Positions 23,930-33,670 of a DNA stretch of 64,000 nt are shown piece by piece. Made by a program: the position numbers and the translations under genes. Positions within the stretch are counted from its first letter, which is position 1; every line of letters starts with the position of its first letter. Location of the stretch: NCBI GenBank assembly GCA_910588855.1, contig CAJUSR010000007.1, forward strand, positions 1 to 64,000, given 5' to 3'. The notes beneath the pieces are model-generated. The model did not search any database. It was not told the DNA's origin and saw only the letters and a program-made list of their open reading frames with translations. Origin of the DNA: an uncultured Kineothrix sp. (lineage in GTDB: Bacteria > Bacillota > Clostridia > Lachnospirales > Lachnospiraceae).

Positions 23930-25849
23930 GTGGCAGAAATTTTCAGAAAATCTTTATTGGACAAACTATCATCGCCGGAACAGCTTGACAAAACGATTGT
24001 CATAACCCCGCCGTCTTTTTGGGTTGCACTGTCCGGGGCAGGGATTATTATTGCGGCGGCGCTTGCATGGTCTGTTTTTGGGAGATTGCCGGTGAATGTG
24101 GAGGCACAGGGAATTTATGTCAATAAGGGAGGTACTTATAATGTCTATTCTACTGTTGGGGGGATTGTCAGACAGGTAGAGGTAAAAGAAGGGGATTATG
24201 TAAAGAAGGGGGATGTCATTGCCTATCTGGATACCGAAGAGGTACAGAAAAAGTTGGATGATTATGCCGAACGTATGGATAAGGTTAAGGCGCTTACTAT
24301 GGAATCGGAGGCGGATGTGGTTACAGCCGATAATAAAACACTGTTAGATATTAAAGAGCAGATGCTTACGGTGGACCAGACGTTGTGCCAGAATCAGGTG
24401 GCTTTGGAAGTGCAGTTGGAGAATCTGGAAACACAGCGCAAGAAGGCCCTGGATGCAGAACAGAAGATGCAGGAAGCAGAGGCTTTGTATTATAGCAGTT
24501 TAAATACCGGTGACAGTACGGACGAGCAGCTTGCCTACACGGAAGCGCAGTCGAGCCTTTCCAACGCAGGAGGATATCTGGAATCCGCATATTCCGGGCT
24601 GGATCAGGCGGAAGTGGCTTACACACAGGCATTGGGCGCTTTTAACGAAATCAGCAATTCTTTAAACCAATTACAGGCACAAAAAGATTTCCTAATGGCA
24701 GTCATAGCAGAAAAGCAGGGGGTTTTAGGACAACTGTATATGGATAACGGATTGGAAGGTGAAATATCGGTAGAGGGTGTGCAAGGGGATTTGACAAATG
24801 GAACGTTTGCCGATTTGCCGGAAGTAGAGCAGGCAGCGAATGAATATTTGGCCGCCGTAGTGAATTATGATACTTTCCAAGCCAATAACGCAGAAACGGA
24901 AGCACAATATTTGCAGTATTTCGGGCAATATAAGCTGGAATTAGAAGCAGCAGAGGGAACAAAAAATAATTATCAGGAAAGCGTGGATAATTTTTCCCGG
25001 CAGAAGGCGGATGCTGCCAATAATTACAATGCGGCGAAGGCAGCATATCTGGGGAAATTGAGTTCTGTAGGCCAGGCGCAACAGTTTCAGACAAAAGTAT
25101 ATAACCAGTATTCGATTGCCATGAACCAGTATAATTCGGAAAAAGCTGCATTAACAAGTTTAGAAGATAATGTAAAGCAGTTGAAACTTCAGGTACGCAC
25201 GGATAAGGCAAATGTGGATAAGCAAATAGAGACAATCCATAGCCAATTTGACATTACAAAAGCTTCGATTCTGGATCAGCTTCAGATGGAGTATGACCAA
25301 TGCAAGGAAGAGCTGGAGCAATGTACTATTGTGTCCAGCGTGAACGGGAGGATTTCGGATTTGCCGTTGGTGACAGGAAGCGCAGTACAGCAGGGAAGTG
25401 TTTTGGCAAAAGTGCGTCAAGGCGAGGATAATGTAGTGGTTTGCTATGTGCCCTTAAGCTCCGGCAAGAAAATCACGGAGGGGATGCGGGTGCTTGTATA
25501 TCCTACGACAGTGAACAAACAAGAATACGGGCATATGGAAGCGACAGTAGAGGCGGTGGATGCCTATGTATCTTCTGCGGAGAGCTTGCAGGAGCAGTTG
25601 GGCAATGACAGTCTGGTGGATGCCTTTTTAAAGAACGGACCTGTCCTGGGGGTAACTTGCCGGCTGGTTACGGATGACGAAACGCAGAGCGGCTACTATT
25701 GGTCAAGCAAAAAAGGGGCTTCCCTGACCATAGAAGAAAATACCTTGGTAGAATCCAGTGTGGTAATCGAAGAAAAGATGCCGATTAGTATGCTGATACC
25801 TTATCTGAAAGAAAAGCTTACCGTACATGTGGCGCCGGAACAGAGATAG
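23930..25849 (+). CDS. NHLP bacteriocin system secretion protein (HlyD-like adaptor)
   Basis: The 639-residue protein has one N-terminal membrane helix (about residues 33-53: 'FWVALSGAGIIIAAALAWSVFG'-like), a lipoyl-type half motif 'GGIVRQVEVKEGDYVKKGDVIAYLD', a long coiled coil rich in Ala/Gln (about 100-470) and a second lipoyl half 'CTIVSSVNGRISDLPLVTGSAVQQG'. This is the membrane-fusion protein of NHLP/NHLM peptide exporters, linking the transporter to the outside. It starts with GTG, 10 bases after AAGGAGG. The length is above that of ordinary HlyD proteins, as is usual for the family. Confidence 0.93.
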   Translation: MAEIFRKSLLDKLSSPEQLDKTIVITPPSFWVALSGAGIIIAAALAWSVFGRLPVNVEAQGIYVNKGGTYNVYSTVGGIVRQVEVKEGDYVKKGDVIAYLDTEEVQKKLDDYAERMDKVKALTMESEADVVTADNKTLLDIKEQMLTVDQTLCQNQVALEVQLENLETQRKKALDAEQKMQEAEALYYSSLNTGDSTDEQLAYTEAQSSLSNAGGYLESAYSGLDQAEVAYTQALGAFNEISNSLNQLQAQKDFLMAVIAEKQGVLGQLYMDNGLEGEISVEGVQGDLTNGTFADLPEVEQAANEYLAAVVNYDTFQANNAETEAQYLQYFGQYKLELEAAEGTKNNYQESVDNFSRQKADAANNYNAAKAAYLGKLSSVGQAQQFQTKVYNQYSIAMNQYNSEKAALTSLEDNVKQLKLQVRTDKANVDKQIETIHSQFDITKASILDQLQMEYDQCKEELEQCTIVSSVNGRISDLPLVTGSAVQQGSVLAKVRQGEDNVVVCYVPLSSGKKITEGMRVLVYPTTVNKQEYGHMEATVEAVDAYVSSAESLQEQLGNDSLVDAFLKNGPVLGVTCRLVTDDETQSGYYWSSKKGASLTIEENTLVESSVVIEEKMPISMLIPYLKEKLTVHVAPEQR

Positions 25850-25866
25850 ACAGGGATGGAATACTT

Positions 25867-28014
25867 ATGAAAAAGAAAAAATATGCAAAGACACCAACGA
25901 TATACCAGATGGAAGCTACAGAATGCGGGGCTGCTTCGCTGTCTATGATTATGGGCTATTATGGGAAACACATGGCATTGGAACAACTGCGGATTGAAAC
26001 GGGGGTATCCAGGGACGGATGCAATGCGATGAATATCCTGCGTGCTGCCCGGAAATTTGGTTTGGAAGCAAACGGCTTCAGGAAAGAGCTGAATGGTTTG
26101 TTGGAATGCCAGCCGCCATGCATTATCCATTGGAATTTCAACCATTTTGTCGTATGGGAAGGGATGAAGGGGAAATATGCCTATATCAATGACCCTGCTA
26201 TGGGAAGGCGGAAGCTGACATTACAAGATATAGATGATTGCTTTACCGGAGTAGTGCTTTTTTTTAAGAAAACGGAGAATTTTGTACGGGAGAAAGGGAA
26301 GAAAACACTTCTGTCTTTTATCCGGGAGCGGTTGAAAGGGCAATATGTATCTTTGGCTGCATTGGCGGCAATCGGTTTGTGCCTTGTATTCCCGGGGTTG
26401 GTGATACCTGTGTTTTCCCAGGTTTTTATCGACTATATCCTATTGGGAGGGAACACCAAATGGATTACGGCATTTCTCGCCGTTATGGGGTTTACAACAT
26501 TATTCCGGGCATTGCTGACTTTTTACAGGGGGTATTTGCTGGAAAAACTGCAAAATAAGATGGCATTGGTCTCTGCCCACACGTTTTTATACCATATGTT
26601 CCGTTTGCCGATAGGTTTCTTTGACCAAAGATATTCCGGCGATTTGGCGGAACGTGTGGAGAACAATAATAAAGTCAGCACGTTTCTGGCAGGGGATTTG
26701 GCGGAAACGGTATTGAACATTATGGTGGCGGCTTTTTACTTGGTGCTTTTGCTGCTCTATAGCCCGCTTCTGACTTTGATAGGCGTTTGCAGTGTAATCA
26801 TTAATGTTATTTTGATGAAATGCAGCTCGGATGCGATTGCCAATGCTTCTATGAAGCAGCAGCAAGACCAGGGGAAACTGATAGGGGCCATTTTTGCCGG
26901 TTTGAATATTACCAGCACTTTAAAAGCTTCCGGTGCGGAAAATGAATATATCAGCAGGATCCAGGGGTTTTATGCCAAAGCGATTCTGTTGGAACAGAAG
27001 TTGGGAAGGCTGCAGCAAGTCCTGAATGCGATTCCGGCCGTAGCGAATGAAATTACCAATGTGCTGGTAATGATGGTGGGGGGTGTCCTTGTAATTAACG
27101 GGCAGATGACCGCCGGTATGCTGGTGGCTTATAGCAGCCTGCTCGGCTCGTTTACGGAACCGGTGAACCAACTGGTAGGGTTTATCCAGAAGATTCAGAC
27201 CTTGAAGGCGGATATGAGCCGGGTAGAGGATATTATGAAATATGAGGAAGATGAAAAATTTTCCGAGACGGAGACCGTTTCCATGACTGCCAAGCTTTCC
27301 GGAGAAATAGAGTTGAGAAATATAGCTTTTGGCTATAGTATTTTGGAAAAGCCGTTGGTGGAGGGGTTCTGCTTCCACTTAAACAGCGGCAGTTCCATCG
27401 CTTTTGTAGGCGCTTCCGGGTGTGGAAAGTCTACGGTTTCCAAGATTGTGAGCGGCTTGTATCTTCCGTGGAAGGGCCAGGTGCTGATGGACGGGCTGTC
27501 TTGCAGAAAAATCCCGAAAGAAATTATGGCTTCCAGCGTTTCTACCGTAAGCCAGAGCATTACATTATTTTCAGGTACGATACGGGACAACCTGACTATG
27601 TGGAATAGGAACATATTGGAGGAAGATATTATAAAAGCGGCCAAGGATGCCTGCATCCATGATACGATTACTGCCAAGCCGGGGGCATATGATTTTATTT
27701 TGTCGGAAGGAGGAACCAATCTGTCCGGCGGACAGAGGCAAAGGCTGGAGATTGCCCGCGCGTTGGTGACGAACCCAAGCATATTAATTATGGATGAAGC
27801 TACCAGTGCATTGGACCCGATTGTGGAAAAACAGATTATTGACAATATAAAGCGTAGAGGGTGTACTTGTGTCATTGTGGCGCATCGGCTGTCTGCTATC
27901 CGTGACTGTGACGAAATCATTGTGATGGAACAGGGGAAAATCGTACAGAGAGGTACCCATGAAAGCCTGACTGCAATGGAGGGTCATTATCAAAGGCTGA
28001 TTCAGAACATTTAG
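25867..28014 (+). CDS. NHLP family peptide export ABC transporter with C39 peptidase
   Basis: The 715-residue protein has a bacteriocin-processing C39 peptidase at residues 1-140 with Gln14, Cys20 (QMEATECGAASL), His93 (NHFVVW) and Asp109 (NDPAMG), then six transmembrane segments and an ABC ATPase with Walker A GASGCGKS (about 515) and signature LSGGQRQR (about 619). It cuts the leader after a Gly-Gly motif and exports the core peptide. Both precursors nearby (30755-31395) end their leaders in GG. It lies 17 bases after the adaptor gene. Confidence 0.95.
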   Translation: MKKKKYAKTPTIYQMEATECGAASLSMIMGYYGKHMALEQLRIETGVSRDGCNAMNILRAARKFGLEANGFRKELNGLLECQPPCIIHWNFNHFVVWEGMKGKYAYINDPAMGRRKLTLQDIDDCFTGVVLFFKKTENFVREKGKKTLLSFIRERLKGQYVSLAALAAIGLCLVFPGLVIPVFSQVFIDYILLGGNTKWITAFLAVMGFTTLFRALLTFYRGYLLEKLQNKMALVSAHTFLYHMFRLPIGFFDQRYSGDLAERVENNNKVSTFLAGDLAETVLNIMVAAFYLVLLLLYSPLLTLIGVCSVIINVILMKCSSDAIANASMKQQQDQGKLIGAIFAGLNITSTLKASGAENEYISRIQGFYAKAILLEQKLGRLQQVLNAIPAVANEITNVLVMMVGGVLVINGQMTAGMLVAYSSLLGSFTEPVNQLVGFIQKIQTLKADMSRVEDIMKYEEDEKFSETETVSMTAKLSGEIELRNIAFGYSILEKPLVEGFCFHLNSGSSIAFVGASGCGKSTVSKIVSGLYLPWKGQVLMDGLSCRKIPKEIMASSVSTVSQSITLFSGTIRDNLTMWNRNILEEDIIKAAKDACIHDTITAKPGAYDFILSEGGTNLSGGQRQRLEIARALVTNPSILIMDEATSALDPIVEKQIIDNIKRRGCTCVIVAHRLSAIRDCDEIIVMEQGKIVQRGTHESLTAMEGHYQRLIQNI

Positions 28015-28026
28015 GAGGGGCAGAGG

Positions 28027-30576
28027 ATGGAATCAATTCATTTACGAGGCGGCGATGTCCATATTACCAATGACAGCGCTATGGCATATGAAGTGGTGCA
28101 GGGGCATGTGCTGGTATATTTGTTTCCTTATCGGAAAGGAAAAAACGGGAGGAAATTATTCCTTCTGGAGGCGGTGCCGGGGGAGATGCTTCCTTCCCTT
28201 TGCAGCGAAACGGAGGACATGGGGGCATGGAGAATCGGGCTGGCGGCTTTGGAAGAAGCGGTTTTGCGGTCGTTGCCCGGTAAAGCGGATGACGGGTTAA
28301 AGGAAAGTTTTGCGAAACGGGCAGGGGTATACTTGCCGGATGCCGGAGGATTTGAGGAACAACTGATAGAGGCATATAATATCCAGTTAATCAAAGAGGA
28401 AGGATATATTTATGCCACGGCCAAAGAACAGGAAAATACTTATGAAAAAAGCCTGCGCATTATTTTGGACTTGTTTCAGGGGAAAAATAGTAGGAAGGCA
28501 ATGCCGGAATCAGGGAACCGGATTTATGACGGGGTGGCATATTTATGCAGCCAGATGAATATCCCGGTAGCTTCTTATGATAAAATAGTGGAAAGCTGCG
28601 GAAGGAAGTTTACGATAGAGGACATAGCGAGGATTTCCCATTTTATCATTAGGGAAGTGGTGCTGGAAGAAAAATGGTACACCAAAGACTCCGGGCCGCT
28701 TCTTGTTTATACTGACAGGGGAAAGGAACCGGTTGTCTGTATCCCTTCAAAGCCTGGGCGGTACATTGCTTATCATGTGCAGAGCCATAAAAGCTTTCCG
28801 GTAACGAAAACATATGCGGAAACGCTGGGGCACAAAGGGTATATGTTTTACCGCCCTTTTCCAAACAAAGAAATGAAAATAAAAGATTTGTTTGTTTTCG
28901 GTATGAAAAGCATATATAAGGGGGACTTGGTGCGCCTGTCGCTGCTTGCATTTTTGGGTACTTTGATAGGATTGCTTATCCCGTATATAAACGAGCAGAT
29001 TTATGATAAGTTTATCCCGATGGGGAATGTATCCGGGATGGTGCAGATTTGCGGCGTGATATTAGCTTGTACTGTGGGTAACCTAACATTTACGATAGTA
29101 AAAAATATGGCTTCTTTCCGCGGCATGAATACGATGGAGTATACCGTGCAGAGCGCGGTTTATGACAGGCTGTTTAATTTGCCTGAGAGCTTTTTCAGGA
29201 AATATGATGCCGCGGACTTGGCGCTGCGGGCGATGGGGATTTCCAATATTTTTAATATACTGGCGGATGTGCTGGTGAACAGCTTGTTCAGCGCGGTGTT
29301 TTCCCTGCTGTACTTATGGCGTATGTTCCGGTATTCTAAGAAATTGTCATGGATTTCCTTGATTTTGCTGCTTATCAGTATGGCAGTGATTGTGTGGATA
29401 GGGATTATCCAGACAAAGTTTGAAAAAGAAAAGATGGAGATGGATAGCGACGCCAGTTCCAGGATTTATCAGTTTATCAATGGGATTGCCAAAATACGTA
29501 TTGCAGGGGTGGAAAACCGTGCGTTGTTTGAATATTTAAAACCTTATACCCGTTCCCGCAGCATCAATATCCGCAAAGAGAAGATGACCGTAGGAGTAAA
29601 TGCGTTGGTGGGGGCGATGGAAACCGTATTTTCTATGGTATTGTATTATTTAATGATAAAAAATGAAATGAAGCTGTCCATCGGCCAGTTCATGGGATTC
29701 AGTACGGCTTTTGGGGCTTTTTCCGGCGCTATGCTTCAAATTGTATCCTCTTTATTGCAAGTGAATGAGATAAAACCGGCGTATGACAGATGCAAACCTG
29801 TATTGCAGACTTTGCCGGAGAGCGATGAAGATACTACGATGCCTGGCAATCTGACCGGGGATATAGAAATGAATAACGTAACATTTTCTTATCAGAAAGA
29901 TGCAGGAACCGTGCTGGACGGGATTTCCATGCATATCAAGGCCGGCGAGTATATCGGTATTGTGGGTTCTTCGGGAAGTGGAAAATCTACATTGTTAAAG
30001 CTTTTGCTGGGCTTTGAAAAACCGGATGTGGGGAAAATTTATTATGACGGTAAGGATATTGACAGCATGGATAAAAGGGAAATGCGGAAAAAATTCGGTG
30101 TGGTCTTACAGGACGGCAAACTGATAGCCGGAAGCATTTATGAGAATATTACCATTACGGCACCTAATACGAAGCTGAAACGGGTAAATGAAGTGGTACG
30201 GGATGTGGGGCTGGAAGATGATATCAAACGGATGCCTATGGGGCTGCATACCGTGCTTTCCGAAGGCAGCGGTACCATATCTGGCGGGCAGCAGCAGCGT
30301 GTCCTTATCGCAAGGGCGATTGTCAACAATCCCAAAATTATTTTTTTCGATGAGGCGACTTCTGCGCTTGATAATGTGACGCAGTCTATGGTATGCGAAA
30401 GCTTAGAGAAATTACATGCTACAAGGGTGGTGATTGCCCATCGGTTAAGTACGGTAATGAACTGCGATAGGATTTTTGTTTTGGAAAAAGGGAAGCTGAT
30501 AGAAGAGGGGAACTATCAGGAATTGATGGATTTAAAAGGGAGATTCTATGAACTGGCAATCCGGCAGATTTCCTGA
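28027..30576 (+). CDS. NHLP bacteriocin export ABC transporter, second permease/ATPase subunit
   Basis: The 849-residue protein has an N-terminal region of about 290 residues without peptidase residues, a six-helix permease ('VRLSLLAFLGTLIGLLIPYI' onward) and an ABC ATPase with Walker A GSSGSGKS (about 647) and ISGGQQQR (about 750). This is the usual partner of the C39-containing subunit; the two probably form a heterodimer. It starts 12 bases after the previous gene with GGAGGGG as ribosome site. A strong terminator follows at 30703-30736. Confidence 0.93.
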   Translation: MESIHLRGGDVHITNDSAMAYEVVQGHVLVYLFPYRKGKNGRKLFLLEAVPGEMLPSLCSETEDMGAWRIGLAALEEAVLRSLPGKADDGLKESFAKRAGVYLPDAGGFEEQLIEAYNIQLIKEEGYIYATAKEQENTYEKSLRIILDLFQGKNSRKAMPESGNRIYDGVAYLCSQMNIPVASYDKIVESCGRKFTIEDIARISHFIIREVVLEEKWYTKDSGPLLVYTDRGKEPVVCIPSKPGRYIAYHVQSHKSFPVTKTYAETLGHKGYMFYRPFPNKEMKIKDLFVFGMKSIYKGDLVRLSLLAFLGTLIGLLIPYINEQIYDKFIPMGNVSGMVQICGVILACTVGNLTFTIVKNMASFRGMNTMEYTVQSAVYDRLFNLPESFFRKYDAADLALRAMGISNIFNILADVLVNSLFSAVFSLLYLWRMFRYSKKLSWISLILLLISMAVIVWIGIIQTKFEKEKMEMDSDASSRIYQFINGIAKIRIAGVENRALFEYLKPYTRSRSINIRKEKMTVGVNALVGAMETVFSMVLYYLMIKNEMKLSIGQFMGFSTAFGAFSGAMLQIVSSLLQVNEIKPAYDRCKPVLQTLPESDEDTTMPGNLTGDIEMNNVTFSYQKDAGTVLDGISMHIKAGEYIGIVGSSGSGKSTLLKLLLGFEKPDVGKIYYDGKDIDSMDKREMRKKFGVVLQDGKLIAGSIYENITITAPNTKLKRVNEVVRDVGLEDDIKRMPMGLHTVLSEGSGTISGGQQQRVLIARAIVNNPKIIFFDEATSALDNVTQSMVCESLEKLHATRVVIAHRLSTVMNCDRIFVLEKGKLIEEGNYQELMDLKGRFYELAIRQIS

Positions 30577-30589
30577 GGGGCAGTTATGC

Positions 30590-30700
30590 TGCCGTCAGGC
30601 AGGATTTCCGCTTTCAGAGGATCATCGGGATGCTCCGTATAGTGGAACCAAACAGAACAAGTTTTGCGGCATACTTTCTCTGCACGGGGCTGCGCATAAA
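30590..30700. other. Decayed family 1 palindrome piece
   Basis: GATCATCGGGATGCTCCGTA and AACAAGTTTTGCGGCA resemble, in inverted order, the inner part of palindrome copy A. No ends are preserved. Confidence 0.4.
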
Positions 30701-30702
30701 GC

Positions 30703-30736
30703 AAAAAAACAGGGGCGCCAAGCCCCTGCTTTTTTT
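30703..30736. terminator. Bidirectional terminator between export operon and precursor genes
   Basis: CAGGGGC (30710-30716) and GCCCCTG (30722-30728) pair, with seven A before and seven T after. It can end both the plus-strand export operon and the minus-strand precursor transcript. Confidence 0.9.
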
Positions 30737-30754
30737 GTTTTACAGGATTCAATT

Positions 30755-31060
30755 TTACCATTTACCATTTGTCCATTTATGTACACTGTCCCCTAATTTG
30801 ACGATGCCGGCTACCACTGCGCCGATGATAGCAACAGCAATCATAGAACCGCCGACTACATTTGCCAAATCTTCTTCATCCAGTTCTTCCTGTCCGTTCA
30901 GACGTGCTTCTACCTGCTTTTTGATGAATTTGATTTCATCTAAGCTTAATTCCACATCGTTTTCTGCCAGCAGTGCCTGGACTTCCACATCTGTGTCCAG
31001 TGCCAGCAACCTCTTCATAAAAACCTCATTTTGTACCAGTTCGTTCAATCTTTCTTGCAT
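30755..31060 (-). CDS. Nif11-type RiPP precursor peptide 1
   Basis: The product (about 101 residues from the Met at 31060; a Met at 31072 is too close to its ribosome site) has a Nif11-like leader with 'DVELSLDEIKFIKKQVEARL' and 'ELDEEDLANVVGG', ending in the double-Gly cleavage site. The 30-residue core begins SMIAVAIIGAVVAGIVKLGD and ends HKWTNGKW. It has no Cys, so lanthionine or sactionine bridges are excluded. The Ile/Val/Ala/Gly pattern recalls epimerized, membrane-active peptides of the polytheonamide type. It is probably modified by the radical SAM protein (31591) and exported by the NHLP transporter. Confidence 0.87.
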   Translation of the reverse strand: MQERLNELVQNEVFMKRLLALDTDVEVQALLAENDVELSLDEIKFIKKQVEARLNGQEELDEEDLANVVGGSMIAVAIIGAVVAGIVKLGDSVHKWTNGKW

Positions 31061-31107
31061 GTTTTTTTCCATCCTTTCTTAAATATATATATGTTTATTA
31101 TGTATTA

Positions 31108-31395
31108 CTACCATCGGGTTATTTTAGGCGTTTGGGCGATGATGCGCACAATCCCTACAATCAGTTGTGTGAATATGCGGGAAGAACCGCCGGCAACGCA
31201 CAGCAAATCTTTTTCAGAAAGCTCACCGATTTGGTCGTTTTCAAGGCTTGTCTTAATGGTTATAATTTCATCTAGGGTTAAGTCAAGCCCTTTTTCCGCT
31301 AATGTTTCTTGTACTTCTTCGGGGGTTTCCAGCCCTAATAAAGAATCTACAAATTCTTTATCAGAAAACAATTCTTGGATTTGCTGATCATCCAT
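31108..31395 (-). CDS. Nif11-type RiPP precursor peptide 2
   Basis: The 95-residue product has the same leader design: 'SDKEFVDSLLGLETPEEVQETL', 'GLDLTLDEIITIK', 'GELSEKDLLCVAGG'. After the GG comes a 25-residue core SSRIFTQLIVGIVRIIAQTP then KITRW. The core is Cys-free, cationic and amphipathic, and ends in Trp like core 1. A very strong ribosome site (GGAGG, 9 bases before ATG) suggests high expression. It lies upstream of precursor 1 on the same strand, and the two may act as a two-peptide system. Promoter signals should be in 31396-31590, shared with the divergent maturase gene. Confidence 0.87.
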   Translation of the reverse strand: MDDQQIQELFSDKEFVDSLLGLETPEEVQETLAEKGLDLTLDEIITIKTSLENDQIGELSEKDLLCVAGGSSRIFTQLIVGIVRIIAQTPKITRW

Positions 31396-31590
31396 ATTTT
31401 TCGCCTCCTTCCATAAAGAATATTTTCATAGCTTGTAGTTTGTAAGCTGTCTTACATAGATATATACAACCGGGGGCAAAAAAGTGTTACAACAAAATGA
31501 AAATTTTGTCAAAAAATGTAACAAAAAAGGATGACGGATTGTATTTATTGTTAATGAGATATAAAAAAACGGAAGAAAGAGGAATCGGTA

Positions 31591-33477
31591 ATGGAAGTGA
31601 AAGTAAAGGTAAAAGATTATTTAAGATATTTGAAAAAAGCATCTTATCCGCAGCTTTTCGATATGGAAGGCATGCATAAGCTGGACAATGTAGAAAAAGT
31701 TTATGGCCATTTGGAAACGGAAGAGACTATTTTGGAAATATGTTTGTCAGGAGGGGAGAAAAGCTGCGACTATTCTATTAGAATCAATACGGATTCCCCT
31801 TCCGTACGGGAATATTGGTATGAGTTGGATGCCGGGGCATGTATAAGCCGGGAAATCGCTCCTTGCTATTTCATTGATGCTTCGTCAGTGAAGCCGGGGC
31901 AGGACAACAATGGTTTTTATGATGGCCCCTTGACGAAACTGGCAGGTGAAAAAAGGGTAAAGGCTCTTTTGCCAAGGTTAGACAAGTGTGTGGAAAAACT
32001 GGAAAACAGATGCGAAGGGCTGTTTCAGATAGGGGCTATGGAGGGAAGGGGGCAGTCGGAAAGCCTGCGCATATTTACAATGGATATAGATAAGGGAAAT
32101 CTTGTGGAATATTTGCAGGAAATCGGATGGGAAGGGGATATCCCGGCATTAAAAAAGAATTTGAAAAAATGGGAACCATACAGCATCACCAGGAAATTTA
32201 TTTTGGACTTTGATATTTATGATAGTTCGGTTTCCGGTAAAATAGGCATTAATTTTGGAACATCCTATTATTATCCGGAGAGCGTGGAACGGCTATTGTC
32301 GCTGCTGGAAGAAGAGGGGCTTTGCCTGCCGGAGAAAAAAGAGGATGTACTCCGCTTTATTCAGGCATTCCCTTCGTATAGCCCATTTATCCAAAATGAT
32401 ATTTCCCATTTTAAAATTCCCTTTGAAAATGGGAGGGCTTTCATGGCGAAAGCGTATTTGAGGCAGGGAAGCCATTGCTACAACCCGATATTCCGGGCAT
32501 ACAGCAGTCCGATATTGATGAATTTGGAGCTGACAAGCAGGTGCCCTCTGAGATGCCCGCAATGCTACTGCGATTTGGATAAAGGTAAGGACATGGAGCT
32601 TTCAACGGCTTTGCATTGGATTAAAGAGGCAGCAGGCAGCGGGGTTCAGATTGTGAATCTAAGTGGCGGGGAAACTATGCTTTATCCCCATTTGACTACA
32701 TTGATACGGGAATGCAGCGCAAGAGGGATGAAAGCTAATATTGCGGTATCCGGTTATGGGATAGATCAAAAGGTTTTGGAAGAATTAGAGGAAAGCGGTG
32801 TTTCCGATATTTGCATATCGTTAAACGGAACGACGGAGGAAATCAACCGGATGAGCAGGGATGGTTATGCGCTTGCCATCCATGCATTGGAATTATTAAA
32901 AGAGATGAGGTACCCACGGACTTGCATCAACTGGGTGATGCATTCCCATAACGCAGAAGACCTTGCGAAGATGCTGCAATTGGCGGAAGACTATCATGTA
33001 GAGACATTGGCGGTGATGAGGTTTAAGCCGGATGCATCCCATCAACTGCCCAGTCTGCCTTCCGGTAAGCAAATAAGGGAAGCGGCGGCTTTGTTAAAGG
33101 CTTATCAGGGCAATGTGAAAATTTATGTGGAAGAATGCTTTTCCCAATTGAAGGCTTTAATGGGGGAAAAGTTTTTCTTCAATAAAAATCAGGGGATTAG
33201 CCGGGGATGCGGAGCCGGCAGAGATGGAATTTCAGTCAGCGTAGACGGTAAGCTGACTCCTTGCAGACATCTGGAATTGGAAGAAGAATGGGGTTCCATA
33301 GCGGAATACTGGGAAAAATCGCCTCTGCTGTATAAACTGCGCCGTGTGGAGGATGCGCCGGAAGAACCTTGCAGCAAGTGCGGATATCAAAAGTATTGTT
33401 TACCTTGTATGGCGGTCAACTGGAAACTGGAAGGGGAGATTTTTATGGGTGACAGCAGATGCCCGCTTGCCCCATAA
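31591..33477 (+). CDS. Radical SAM/SPASM peptide maturase of the Nif11 type
   Basis: The 628-residue protein has an N-terminal region of about 300 residues for leader/substrate handling, a radical SAM core with Cys318-x3-Cys322-x2-Cys325 (SRCPLRCPQCYC) and 'VNLSGGETMLYPHL', and a C-terminal SPASM domain with Cys-rich motifs GCGAGRDG, TPCRHL, CSKCGYQKYCLPC and a final SRCP for auxiliary 4Fe-4S clusters. Such enzymes introduce C-C, ether or thioether links or epimerize residues in precursor peptides. The two divergent Nif11 precursors are the obvious substrates. The start at 31591 follows AGAGGA; an upstream Met in another frame is not credible. Confidence 0.92.
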   Translation: MEVKVKVKDYLRYLKKASYPQLFDMEGMHKLDNVEKVYGHLETEETILEICLSGGEKSCDYSIRINTDSPSVREYWYELDAGACISREIAPCYFIDASSVKPGQDNNGFYDGPLTKLAGEKRVKALLPRLDKCVEKLENRCEGLFQIGAMEGRGQSESLRIFTMDIDKGNLVEYLQEIGWEGDIPALKKNLKKWEPYSITRKFILDFDIYDSSVSGKIGINFGTSYYYPESVERLLSLLEEEGLCLPEKKEDVLRFIQAFPSYSPFIQNDISHFKIPFENGRAFMAKAYLRQGSHCYNPIFRAYSSPILMNLELTSRCPLRCPQCYCDLDKGKDMELSTALHWIKEAAGSGVQIVNLSGGETMLYPHLTTLIRECSARGMKANIAVSGYGIDQKVLEELEESGVSDICISLNGTTEEINRMSRDGYALAIHALELLKEMRYPRTCINWVMHSHNAEDLAKMLQLAEDYHVETLAVMRFKPDASHQLPSLPSGKQIREAAALLKAYQGNVKIYVEECFSQLKALMGEKFFFNKNQGISRGCGAGRDGISVSVDGKLTPCRHLELEEEWGSIAEYWEKSPLLYKLRRVEDAPEEPCSKCGYQKYCLPCMAVNWKLEGEIFMGDSRCPLAP

Positions 33478-33487
33478 CGGGAAGACG

Positions 33488-33535
33488 GCAATTTGCCAAA
33501 TGATGCCGCCGGATTACCTTTTGACAGCCAAACCG
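33488..33535. mobile_element. Decayed end of a family 1 palindrome
   Basis: CAATTTGCCAAATGATGCCG followed by CCGGATTACCTTTTGACAG resembles the right arm of copies A and C. The rest of 33478-33670 holds no gene. Confidence 0.4.
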
Positions 33536-33670
33536 GGATATCGAATACTCTAATGGGAAGAGCTGTCCGTTATGAGTATCAAGAGAGTACAAACGATATG
33601 GTGTATTTGTGCAGGGATGTCTGCCTATGGTATTTCCGGCGGGAAAACGGAAAGAAAGGATGATGAAAAG

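Noticed and set aside
31591..33477. Sactipeptide (Cys-to-alpha-carbon thioether) maturase
   Set aside because: Both nearby precursor cores lack Cys, so thioether formation on them is impossible.
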